Shown piece after piece: positions 54,468-62,813 of a stretch of 64,000 bases of DNA. The DNA is taken from NCBI GenBank assembly GCA_910587625.1, contig CAJUMW010000001.1, forward strand, positions 26,475-90,474, written 5' to 3'. Origin of the DNA: an uncultured Christensenellaceae bacterium. GTDB taxonomy: Bacteria > Bacillota > Clostridia > Christensenellales > Borkfalkiaceae. Position numbers and translations under genes: made by a program. The notes under the pieces are model-generated. The model worked only from the letters and a program-made list of their open reading frames with translations, was not told where the DNA came from and made no database searches. Numbering within the stretch: position 1 is the first letter of the stretch; each line of letters opens with the position of its first letter.

Positions 54468-55217
54468 TTATTTATTTATTATATGAACGCCTCTCAAACC
54501 TGCAAATTGTTCGAGCGTTTCGTCGTCCGCGTTTGTAAAAATCGCATTGTATGATTTAAGCGGCAGTGTGCGAAAAGACGCCGTGTTTTTAAACTTATTT
54601 TTGTCGACCAATAAAATTCTGTTTGTGCCGTTTGCAAGTGCAACCCTTTTAAGCTCGGCTTGTTCTATTGAATTTTCAAAAGCGCCGTCGGCTGTGATTG
54701 CCGCACAGGAGCAGAGCACAAGCCCGAAATGTATGTCTGCAATGCACTTGGTTGCAAATGCGCCGGTAAGCGAGTTTGTGTTGGATAAAAGGTTTCCACC
54801 GGGCATAATCACGTTTACGTTCTCTCTCTTGCATAGGTCCGTAGCCAGCGAAATACCGTTAGTCACAACCGTCTTGTACTTCAAATCCATCATCTGCGCT
54901 ATGATATATGCGGTGGAGCTGTTGTCAAAGAACACTGTGTTAAAGTCGGGTAATTTGGGTAAAGCCACGTTGGCAGTTTCGCGCTTGTCCTTGGGGTCAC
55001 GTTCGTATCTTATGTGCAAAGCAATTTCGTTGGCAGAGTCAACGATTACCGCACCCCCGTGGTTTCTGTCCAACAGCCCCAATTTTTTCAGCTCGCGAAG
55101 TTCGCGGCGTATTGTTGCGTCGCTTACGAACAGTTTCTCTGCCAACTCGTTGATTTTTGCATACTTACTCTTTTTCAAATATTCCAAAATTTCGTTTTGT
55201 CTGTACGTCAACGCCAT
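54468..55217 (-). CDS. DeoR-family transcriptional regulator
   Basis: A 249-residue sugar-responsive repressor. The N-terminal HTH is RQNEILEYLKKSKYAKINEL with SDATIRRELRELKKLGLLDR as the recognition part. The DeoR C-terminal sensor domain (FFDNSSTAYIIAQ, VVTNGISLA, PGGNL and DKNKF) usually binds a sugar phosphate. It is divergent from the second secreted GH3 gene across a 336-base control region carrying 10-bp phased repeats, its likely operators. It should link the GH3 module to an intracellular sugar phosphate. Confidence 0.92.
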   Translation of the reverse strand: MALTYRQNEILEYLKKSKYAKINELAEKLFVSDATIRRELRELKKLGLLDRNHGGAVIVDSANEIALHIRYERDPKDKRETANVALPKLPDFNTVFFDNSSTAYIIAQMMDLKYKTVVTNGISLATDLCKRENVNVIMPGGNLLSNTNSLTGAFATKCIADIHFGLVLCSCAAITADGAFENSIEQAELKRVALANGTNRILLVDKNKFKNTASFRTLPLKSYNAIFTNADDETLEQFAGLRGVHIINK

Positions 55218-55331
55218 ACTTTGTCCCCCTTTAAGCCCAAACGGGCGTTTTTTTATTGTAAAGTTTTTCCATACCCGGTAAATTTGTCCAATTTAAGTCA
55301 ATTGTTACGTTAATTTTTGCTTTATATTGAA

Positions 55332-55361
55332 ATTATATTTCATTTAAATACCGAAAGTCAA
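55332..55361 (-). promoter_or_regulatory. Promoter of the deoR-type gene
   Basis: On the - strand: TTGACT (55356-55361), 18 bases, TATAAT (55332-55337). It predicts a leader of about 110 bases that contains a GCCC/GGGC stem near 55235-55246. Confidence 0.7.
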
Positions 55362-55387
55362 CGAATAAAAGCCCCAAAATCCGAAAA

Positions 55388-55415
55388 TTTGCTCATTTTT
55401 GCTCACTTTTGCTCA
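55388..55415. promoter_or_regulatory. Three phased TTTGCTCA repeats, probable DeoR operator
   Basis: The octamer TTTGCTCA occurs at 55388-55395, 55398-55405 and 55408-55415, exactly ten bases apart, so all three lie on one face of the helix. They sit between the divergent deoR-type and GH3 promoters. Direct repeats are normal DeoR-family targets. Confidence 0.7.
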
Positions 55416-55460
55416 TTTAGATACCAAAAAAAGAAAAATTTTCAACTTTATGAACAAATA

Positions 55461-55488
55461 TTGACACCGGGGGGGGGTGTGATATTAT
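55461..55488 (+). promoter_or_regulatory. GH3 promoter with a run of nine G in the spacer
   Basis: TTGACA (55461-55466) and TATTAT (55483-55488) are separated by 16 bases that include nine consecutive G (55469-55477), themselves flanked by ACACC and TGT. A change of one G would alter spacer length and promoter strength. A TCAC/GTGA inverted pair follows at about 55502-55514. Confidence 0.7.
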
Positions 55489-55553
55489 ATGTGTACAATT
55501 ATCACTAAGTGTGAGAAATCTACAAAATAAATCTATATTTAGGAGGATTTTAG

Positions 55554-58500
55554 ATGAAAGCAAGTAGCAAAAAGAAAATTGCCGGAATAGTCGTATCGAG
55601 CATGCTCGTGACTGCGATGGCAACTTCTACAATGCTCGGATCGTTTACGGCGTTTGCTGCAAACGACGGACACGCGGCTCCCGCATTCAAGACCAAGGAA
55701 GAAGCACTGGCGGCAGCGCAGGATTTGAACGAAAGACTCACGGGTGAGGGTTCCGTTCTCTTAAAGAACACTGCTAACGCGCTTCCTATGGCAAAAGCAG
55801 ACGGCGTAACCGTTTTCGGTTCTGCTTCGCAGGCTTTGCAGGGCGGCACAGGTAAAGTTGACCAAGTTTTGAAAGATGCCGGATTTAAAGTCAACACAAC
55901 GGTAATAACCGAAACCACCGCGGCAGACGCAACGGCAGCTACGGTTGAGGGCAACAAGAAAGTAGGTATCGTCGTGTTGAAGCGCGGCGGCGGTGAAGGC
56001 AGCGACCTTGCCGTAGCTACAAACGAATTGGCTGACGACGCGAACGAGAACGACGGTTGGGAGCATAAGCGCCTTGCAATCAACAAAGCGGGAAAAGAAG
56101 TAAAGCACAACCAAATGCTTACCGCAGCCGAAATTGCAATGATTAAAAAGGCTGACCAACTCTGCGAAAAAGTTGTAGTTGTTCTCAACACTTCCAACGC
56201 AATGGAAATGTACAATCTTCAAAACGACGAGGCTGTCGATTCCATTCTTTGGATAGGCAGACCCGGAACAACGGGACTTAAAGCGCTTCCCAAACTGTTG
56301 ACGGGCGAATGGAACCCCTCGGGTAAGCTTGTTGCAGAGTGGTATAAGGACTTTACCGCAGACCCTACCTGGTACAACTCGATCGCAAACGTACAAAATG
56401 ACGCGGGCAGCAACTCTTACATACTCGCAGACGGCAGTCAGGCAAGCTCGATAGGACTTCACGGCGTAGATTATTCCGAAGATATCTATATCGGATATAA
56501 ATATTATGAAACCGTGTATGCCGAAATCCTTGCCGGCAACCTGAGCTATAATACGAGCACAAAGGCGCTTACCGAAAACGCAACGGCAGTAAGCGGCGAT
56601 CATACGGCAGCGGCAGATGCTTGGTACGGCGATAACGTAGTTTACCCCTTCGGTTACGGCTTATCGTACACAAGCTTCGAAATGAGTATTATTTCGCAGT
56701 CGGTAACACAGCTTGCCGCTGCGGACATAAGCTCTTCGATAGGCAACCCCGCAAAGGTTAAAACAATAACCTTGAACGTCGAAGTTACCAATACGGGTAA
56801 GTCGGCAGGTAAAGAAGTTGTTGAAATCTACTCGCAGGCTCCATATACCAAGGGCGGAATAGAGAAGGCAAGCGTAAACCTTGTCGCTTATGCAAAGACC
56901 AAGACGTTGAAACCCGGAGAAAAGCAAATTGTCCAGGTTGACGTTAACTTGCAGGATATGGCTTCGTACGACTATTCCGACGCCAACAATAACCAGTACA
57001 AGGGTTACGAGCTTGAAGAAGGCACGTACAACCTGTATGCCGCTAACACTTCGCACGTCGTTGCCGATACCGAAAAGACTACGGTTGAAATCAAGGGTGA
57101 CGCTAAGCTCCAGCTCGACGACTACTCCGATAACGAAATAACCAACCTCTTCTCGGAAGAAAACGGCAGATACAATTCTATCCGCAAAAATGACGTAGAT
57201 TGGAACGGAGACGGCAAGATTGACGAAAAAGACAAGATGTTCGATAAAGAACAGGTTCTTCTTTCGAGAGCAAATATGGTTACAACCTTCCCCGAAGCTC
57301 CCGTAGTTACAATCGACGGCAAGTCGGTTGCAGATTATGCCGAGTTCAATGAAGAAAAAGCTTACGCTGCAGGCGACGTAGTCAAAAAGACCGAAGTTAC
57401 TCAGGGCGTTACGGGCACATCTTCCGTAAAATATTACAAGTTTACGGCGGCTCATCCCGTAGGTCCTTGGACAGGAACGGACGTTGAAGAAGTTCAAGGC
57501 GTGCACAAGGGCGGACTTGTCGTTACCGACGAGTTTGCAGACCTTATGGACTACTACGCAAAGTTCGACCTCAACTTGTGGCTTCCCAATACGCCTTACT
57601 ATAATCCTGCCAAAACTTACGAGGTAGGAGACAAAGTAGGTAACACCGGAACAAAGGACATTTACGAAGTTAAAGAGGCTATCAATCCTGTAAAAGCTGT
57701 CGACGAAGGCACGCTGTATTCAGTAGGCGATTACGTCAGAAACGGTTCGACAGTCTATCGTGTAACCGCTGCAATAGCCGCGCCTACAGTTAAAGACAAC
57801 GGCGAGGCTACCGACGGTATAGCTAGTCAGGATTATAAAGAAGGCGATGTAATCAAATATTATTCCTCAGGTTGGGGCGGCGTAACTCTTAATACGGTTA
57901 TCGCTATCAAAGATATTGCAAAAGGTGCGGTTTTATCCACCAGAGGAAATACTGCGAACATTCGCGCATTTGCTGCGGTAGACAGATTAACCAAAGACAA
58001 CAGCGTGGTTGTCGAGCACGCGGATTATCTGACCGAGGTTTGCAAAGCAGTTCCGACAGAAGATAAAAACAGCGGCGATTATGTTTACAGCGACAAGCTG
58101 TTTATGGGTGACGCAGGTATAAACGGCTATTTGGGCAATGAAGACGGTCTTTACGACGTAACTCCCGATATGATGCATGGCTGGTCGCAGATGGCTGACG
58201 CCGACGCGCAGAAAGAGGCTATCGCAAACGGCGATTGGATACTGTTCAACGAGCTCAACGGCATTAAATTTACAGACAAAGAAGTCATAAAAGAGGGCAG
58301 ATTTGCCGGAATGACGGGTGAAGAAGTTTGGCTCAAATTTATGAACCAGTGGACTTGGGACGACCTTTACACGGCTTGCTGGGCAGGCGGTAACAACGGT
58401 TTGGCAGTTGAAAACCTCGGTATTCCTGCCGGCGGTATTCAGGATAGCCCCACATCCTTTGCAAGAACTTACACCTGGTGCGACAACTGCTCGATAGCTT

Positions 58501-59960
58501 CCACTTGGAACGTCGACCTCGGCTATGAACAGGGACGCGTAACCGCAAGTCTCGGACTTTTGTACAACACCGATAAAATCGGCAATCAGAACACTACGAG
58601 AAACGACGAGTGGCTTAACCCCGCAATCAACTTCCACAGAACTCCTTTCTCGGGACGTAATAACGAGTACTACGGTCAGGACGGATACCATGCAGGTTGG
58701 TTCGCTCAGGCGGTTGTAAGAGGTATTCAGGATACCGGCGTAAGCAGCCACTTGAAGCATATGTTCTTGAACGATCAGGAAACAAACCGTAACTCCGGCG
58801 ACTTGTTCGCATGGGTTTCCGAGCAGGCTCTGCGTGAAATTTACGTTAAGCCCTTCCAGATCGGTATTCAGGAAGGCGGCGCAGAGGGCGCGATGTCCGC
58901 ATTCGCAAGAATCGGCGGCGTTCCCACTCCCGTAAACGACAATATGTGCAACCTCCTTGTTCGCAAGGAATGGGGCGCAACCGAATTTATGTTCCACCCC
59001 GATATGTACAGCCCTCAGGCAAACGTAGCTTCCGAAGATTTGATGCTTCGTACAGGCCACAACCACGCACCCGGTAACAACAGCTATAAACCTTCACAGG
59101 AAGACGGCGTTGTTAGCAATAAAACTTGGTCGGGTTGCTGGGATGCCGATTACGATAACGAACTCACGGGAACCAAGGGCGGCGTTTACATCGGTAAAAA
59201 CGACGAAGCTACGGGTCAGGAAACATATTACTCCAACAATCAGTGGTACATTATCCGTTACAGTGCAATGATAATGTACAGCGAATATGCAAACAACTCG
59301 CACTCGCTCAACGGAATTCTTCCCGATGAGTATAAGGGCTATGAAGTAAACGTAAATACCGACAAGGCTGTCGTACTCGACGCAAGCTTCAAGCAGGCAG
59401 AAGAGAGAGCAGACGTAGTTTACTCGATCGTAGGCAACCTTCCCGAAGGACTTTCCATCGACGCTAAAACGGGTCTTATCACAGGTAAAATTGCAACTGC
59501 AGGCAGCTACAAAGTAACCGTTAAGGCAATGGCAGACAAGTGGATAGGCGCAAGCGCAGACTTCACAATCGTTGTCGAAGACGTTACGGGCGGCAGCTCG
59601 GGAGAGAACGGAGTCGGCGTAAAGGACGCTACTATCAACGACAAGGGCGAACTTGTACTTACTCTTACGGACAACACGACAATCAATGCAGGTAAGGTAA
59701 CCGGCGACGGTACGCCGGGCGGAGACGGACTTGACGGCGTAGGCATCAAAGACGCAACGATAAATGCAGACGGACACCTTATACTCACTCTTACCGACGA
59801 CAAAACTATCGACGCAGGTCTTGTAAGGGGCGCTGACGGACAAAACGCAGAAGGCGGATGCGGCGGCAGCATAGCACCCACAGTCATCTCGGTTAGCGCG
59901 GCGTTCGCATTGATAACCGCTGCTGTATTTGTAATCAGAAGGCGCAAAGCCAACGACTGA
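55554..59960 (+). CDS. Large secreted, cell-surface GH3 glycosidase with carbohydrate-binding repeats
   Basis: 1468 residues with an AGGAGG site and a signal peptide ending near residue 36. The GH3 alpha/beta domain comes first (GEGSVLLKNTANALPM), then FPFGYGLSYTSF-type linker. From about residue 600 to 790 an insertion holds four short repeats of the pattern Y-x-x-G-D-x-V then Y-x-x-x-x-A-I (TYEVGDKV, LYSVGDYV and others), like CBM5/12 modules. The TIM barrel follows, with the probable nucleophile Asp1150 (MFHPDMYS). A He_PIG domain, two copies of a GVGVKDATIN-type linker repeat and a GCGGSI-TM-RRRK C-terminus close the protein. Likely attacks an amino-sugar or beta-linked glycan; substrate inferred only. 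Confidence 0.9.
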   Translation: MKASSKKKIAGIVVSSMLVTAMATSTMLGSFTAFAANDGHAAPAFKTKEEALAAAQDLNERLTGEGSVLLKNTANALPMAKADGVTVFGSASQALQGGTGKVDQVLKDAGFKVNTTVITETTAADATAATVEGNKKVGIVVLKRGGGEGSDLAVATNELADDANENDGWEHKRLAINKAGKEVKHNQMLTAAEIAMIKKADQLCEKVVVVLNTSNAMEMYNLQNDEAVDSILWIGRPGTTGLKALPKLLTGEWNPSGKLVAEWYKDFTADPTWYNSIANVQNDAGSNSYILADGSQASSIGLHGVDYSEDIYIGYKYYETVYAEILAGNLSYNTSTKALTENATAVSGDHTAAADAWYGDNVVYPFGYGLSYTSFEMSIISQSVTQLAAADISSSIGNPAKVKTITLNVEVTNTGKSAGKEVVEIYSQAPYTKGGIEKASVNLVAYAKTKTLKPGEKQIVQVDVNLQDMASYDYSDANNNQYKGYELEEGTYNLYAANTSHVVADTEKTTVEIKGDAKLQLDDYSDNEITNLFSEENGRYNSIRKNDVDWNGDGKIDEKDKMFDKEQVLLSRANMVTTFPEAPVVTIDGKSVADYAEFNEEKAYAAGDVVKKTEVTQGVTGTSSVKYYKFTAAHPVGPWTGTDVEEVQGVHKGGLVVTDEFADLMDYYAKFDLNLWLPNTPYYNPAKTYEVGDKVGNTGTKDIYEVKEAINPVKAVDEGTLYSVGDYVRNGSTVYRVTAAIAAPTVKDNGEATDGIASQDYKEGDVIKYYSSGWGGVTLNTVIAIKDIAKGAVLSTRGNTANIRAFAAVDRLTKDNSVVVEHADYLTEVCKAVPTEDKNSGDYVYSDKLFMGDAGINGYLGNEDGLYDVTPDMMHGWSQMADADAQKEAIANGDWILFNELNGIKFTDKEVIKEGRFAGMTGEEVWLKFMNQWTWDDLYTACWAGGNNGLAVENLGIPAGGIQDSPTSFARTYTWCDNCSIASTWNVDLGYEQGRVTASLGLLYNTDKIGNQNTTRNDEWLNPAINFHRTPFSGRNNEYYGQDGYHAGWFAQAVVRGIQDTGVSSHLKHMFLNDQETNRNSGDLFAWVSEQALREIYVKPFQIGIQEGGAEGAMSAFARIGGVPTPVNDNMCNLLVRKEWGATEFMFHPDMYSPQANVASEDLMLRTGHNHAPGNNSYKPSQEDGVVSNKTWSGCWDADYDNELTGTKGGVYIGKNDEATGQETYYSNNQWYIIRYSAMIMYSEYANNSHSLNGILPDEYKGYEVNVNTDKAVVLDASFKQAEERADVVYSIVGNLPEGLSIDAKTGLITGKIATAGSYKVTVKAMADKWIGASADFTIVVEDVTGGSSGENGVGVKDATINDKGELVLTLTDNTTINAGKVTGDGTPGGDGLDGVGIKDATINADGHLILTLTDDKTIDAGLVRGADGQNAEGGCGGSIAPTVISVSAAFALITAAVFVIRRRKAND

Positions 59961-59982
59961 TAAAGGTCGAAAAACTTAATAT

Positions 59983-60061
59983 GCCGTCGTCATTGACGGC
60001 ACAGTGCTGAAATCGTTCTCCGGCGCGTGAGATGAAAGTCGAAGCGTGTCGGAGAATTTTT
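59983..60061 (+). terminator. Two successive intercistronic hairpins, the second terminator-like
   Basis: A perfect six-bp GCCGTC/GACGGC stem (59983-60000) is followed by a 12-bp stem with two G-U pairs (60016-60027 with 60045-60056) and five T. The second may act as a partial terminator between the GH3 and the lipoprotein genes and so set their ratio. Confidence 0.65.
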
Positions 60062-60092
60062 GGCAAAGCACAATTAATAAAAGGAGTGTACG

Positions 60093-62237
60093 ATGAAAAA
60101 GAAATTAGTTTTCTTTATAGCACTTTTAACAATGTTCGTAATGTCCTGTATATTCGCGGCGTGCGCGGATAAGGGTGTAGACAACGTTACGGCATATATG
60201 GTAAGATTCAATAATAACTATGACGGCACAGTGACAAGCGTTGAAGTCGAAGAGAATAAGACTGTTACGCTTATAGAAAGTCCCTCCCGTACGGGTTACG
60301 AGTTCTTGGGCTGGTATTTGAGCGCGGACTCTGACGCCGCGGAAAAGTTTGACGAAACCAAACCTATAACTTGCGACGTTACCGTTTTTGCAAAATGGAA
60401 GAGAGATGAAAGCGTCAATCTTGTCACTTTGAAATATCTCAATTTAAGAACGCCTGACGGTGTGTTCGCCGTCGATAAAAACACGGCGTTTGCAAAACCC
60501 GAAAATCCCGTTTACGACGAGGACGGACTGTACAAGTTCGACAATTGGTACACCGATGAAGGCTGTACTTCGGAATACGATTTTTCGACGGTGCTATCGG
60601 GTGACTTGACGCTCTATGCGGGTTGGATTCAGGTAAAGGCGGTAATTAAGTTCGACGCAAACTATGCGGGCGCGCCTAAGGCAGACCGCGTAATTGCCGA
60701 GCTTGGCAAGCCTATGACTCCTCCTGCCAACCCCCAGCGCGAAATGTACGAGTTTCAGGGTTGGTACACCCAGCGTGTAGGCGGCGATGAAATAGACTTT
60801 AACGAACCCGTTTCGGGTGAGTTTACGGCTTACGGGCATTGGTTGAGAAGCGAATATTTCGTAACGTTTGACGCCAACGGCGCAACGCTCGCACCCGATA
60901 CCGCAAAAACTTATGTAGTCAAACGCGGACAGTCCGCAATAGATATCGCGGCTGAGTTTGTTACAAATCTCACCTACGAAGGCCATGATTTCGGCGGTTG
61001 GTATAAATTCAAAATTCAGACCGACGCCGAAGTTTCAGACGCCGATAAGGTTGACCTTTCTTCTATAAACGACGACATAACGGCGTTCGCATACTGGACG
61101 TTGCACGAGTACACGGTATCGTTCAACTACGCGTACGACGGCGCGCCCGCCAACCCTCCCGCACAGACTGTAAAATACGGCAACTGTTTCGAAGCCGTCG
61201 CTACCGAAAGGGAAGGTTACATTTTCACAGGTTGGTACACGGACAACAAGCTTACAACGCAGTTTGCTCCCACAACGCCCGTTACAAGCGACTTAACTCT
61301 TTATGCAGGCTGGATGGAGAAACCCGTTGAAACGACCTATCTCAACGTCACTTATCAATATAAGTTGGGTTCGTCAAACGTCGAATATACAAAGAAGCAG
61401 GTCGAGCTCGGCAGCAGCGTAGAGGCAGCCGGCGCTCCCGACGACCCCGTGGTTGACGGTTACTATTTTGCCGGTTGGTTCGTTGACGATAAATTTACAA
61501 GCTCGTTCAATGCAAGCCAGATAATAACTCAGGATACCGTTGTCTACGGTAAAATGCTTACAAAATATACTTTAGAGGCGGAAGCTTGCGACTTTACGGG
61601 TAAAGTCGGTCAGGGTACTTCGACTAACTCGCACGAAGCTCAAATGATTTACGGACAAAGCTTTATAGGCGACGGCACAGGCAAGGGCGACAGCTTTGTC
61701 AGCAACGGTTGGTTTGTAAGAGAGCTTTACTACAACGGTGCGACGCTTGAATTCGAAGTAATCTCCCAAGAAGACGTAACCGACGCAATTATGCTCCTTC
61801 GCGTATCCTCCGAATCCTACGAGTTTGAAAAACAGAGGGAAAAGAACGGCAAATTATACAACTATATGACGGACGAAGAGTTCAAAATTTACGTCAATCC
61901 CACTTATAACGCGGATAGGGAATTCACGTCCGATCCTCTCAAATATGGCGGACTGTATATCCCGAGGGCAAATATGCTTAACAAAGAGGATTTGTCTGCG
62001 GAAAAGACTCCGTTCGAGGATTGCCTTATTTCTACTAGTATAACATTGAGAAAGGGTATAAACACAATAGTGTTGCGCGTGGATAACAATCTGTTCAAGG
62101 GCGGTACCTACCATGCCGAAGCTCCCATGATTGACTGTATGTATATCTGCGCTTCCGAAGCCTCCGGTATCTATATGAACGACTACGAGTTCTATAAGCT
62201 TACGGCAGCCGACGGAGAGTATTTCCCCAACAAGTAA
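60093..62237 (+). CDS. Lipoprotein with six InlB-type repeats and a carbohydrate-binding-like domain
   Basis: A 714-residue lipoprotein (lipobox FAAC, Cys24). Six InlB B-repeat/Flg_new units follow, each with a G-Y-x-F-x-G-W-Y phrase and ending in A-x-W. The last 220 residues start YTLEAEACDFTG and look like a CBM6/35-type sugar-binding domain. It is the counterpart of the three-repeat lipoprotein in the first GH3 module and occupies the same place, after the giant GH3 and before the membrane GH3. AAGGAG precedes the ATG. It probably acts as a surface glycan-binding partner of the GH3 enzymes. Confidence 0.85.
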   Translation: MKKKLVFFIALLTMFVMSCIFAACADKGVDNVTAYMVRFNNNYDGTVTSVEVEENKTVTLIESPSRTGYEFLGWYLSADSDAAEKFDETKPITCDVTVFAKWKRDESVNLVTLKYLNLRTPDGVFAVDKNTAFAKPENPVYDEDGLYKFDNWYTDEGCTSEYDFSTVLSGDLTLYAGWIQVKAVIKFDANYAGAPKADRVIAELGKPMTPPANPQREMYEFQGWYTQRVGGDEIDFNEPVSGEFTAYGHWLRSEYFVTFDANGATLAPDTAKTYVVKRGQSAIDIAAEFVTNLTYEGHDFGGWYKFKIQTDAEVSDADKVDLSSINDDITAFAYWTLHEYTVSFNYAYDGAPANPPAQTVKYGNCFEAVATEREGYIFTGWYTDNKLTTQFAPTTPVTSDLTLYAGWMEKPVETTYLNVTYQYKLGSSNVEYTKKQVELGSSVEAAGAPDDPVVDGYYFAGWFVDDKFTSSFNASQIITQDTVVYGKMLTKYTLEAEACDFTGKVGQGTSTNSHEAQMIYGQSFIGDGTGKGDSFVSNGWFVRELYYNGATLEFEVISQEDVTDAIMLLRVSSESYEFEKQREKNGKLYNYMTDEEFKIYVNPTYNADREFTSDPLKYGGLYIPRANMLNKEDLSAEKTPFEDCLISTSITLRKGINTIVLRVDNNLFKGGTYHAEAPMIDCMYICASEASGIYMNDYEFYKLTAADGEYFPNK

Positions 62238-62245
62238 CAAAAACA

Positions 62246-62279
62246 TTTCATATCGCGGCGTAAAAACCGCGATATGAAA
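62246..62279 (+). other. Intercistronic hairpin
   Basis: A perfect 13-bp stem TTTCATATCGCGG with its complement (62246-62258 with 62267-62279) and an A-rich loop, followed directly by the ribosome site of the next gene. It may stabilise or separate the messages of the module. Confidence 0.65.
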
Positions 62280-62302
62280 GAAAAATTTCAATGGAGGATA
62301 TT

Positions 62303-62812
62303 ATGAATAACAAAAAACCGTTTTATCTGCAAGTAAATTTCTATCTGGCAGCCGCGGCGTTCGTGTTCGCGTTTGTGTCGCTTATCTTATATGCGGTAAA
62401 CTGCCCGTCTGAATTCAACGGTGAAAATGTTTCGTCGGCCGTGGTTACGGGTGACGTGCTTGCGCTCATTTGCCTTGCAATCGGCTTGGGCGGAATGATT
62501 GCGGAATACTTTTTCGGCGACGGCTTGATAGCAAAAATTATAAAATACGCAAGGCTGGCGATATACGTTGCGTTTATCTGCCTTCTTATAAGCTTTTTTA
62601 TGCAGATTCTTGACGAGTACTCGCTGCTCGGAACAATACTTTATCCCATTTTTTCAGGTACCGTAGGCGATCCCGTAAATCCGGTGCTTTCGGCAAGTTA
62701 TTTTACTTCGCTTATATTTACGCTTATAGCTTTGATACTTGCAATAGTGTCCGCGCTTTTGAAAAAGTCGGGCGCGTACGGGGCCGAAGTCGCACACGTG
62801 GAGGAATGCTAA
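62303..62812 (+). CDS. Small four-TM membrane protein
   Basis: About 169 residues with four hydrophobic helices (near residues 10-30, 45-68, 80-102 and 128-152 from this start). I choose the ATG at 62303 because GGAGG sits six bases before it; the in-frame ATG at 62291 overlaps that site. No family is recognised. It is found only in the second module, inserted between the lipoprotein and the membrane GH3, and the GH3 gene starts one base after its stop. It may assist membrane placement of the GH3 or form a channel; this is not known. Confidence 0.7.
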   Translation: MNNKKPFYLQVNFYLAAAAFVFAFVSLILYAVNCPSEFNGENVSSAVVTGDVLALICLAIGLGGMIAEYFFGDGLIAKIIKYARLAIYVAFICLLISFFMQILDEYSLLGTILYPIFSGTVGDPVNPVLSASYFTSLIFTLIALILAIVSALLKKSGAYGAEVAHVEEC

Positions 62813-62813
62813 A

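Noticed and set aside
55388..55415. Replication-origin iterons
   Set aside because: Three short repeats between divergent promoters next to a DeoR gene, without a replication protein or AT-rich unwinding element, fit an operator better.
57987..59066. 359-residue open frame on the - strand
   Set aside because: Antisense to the barrel of the second large GH3; no ribosome site or recognisable domain.
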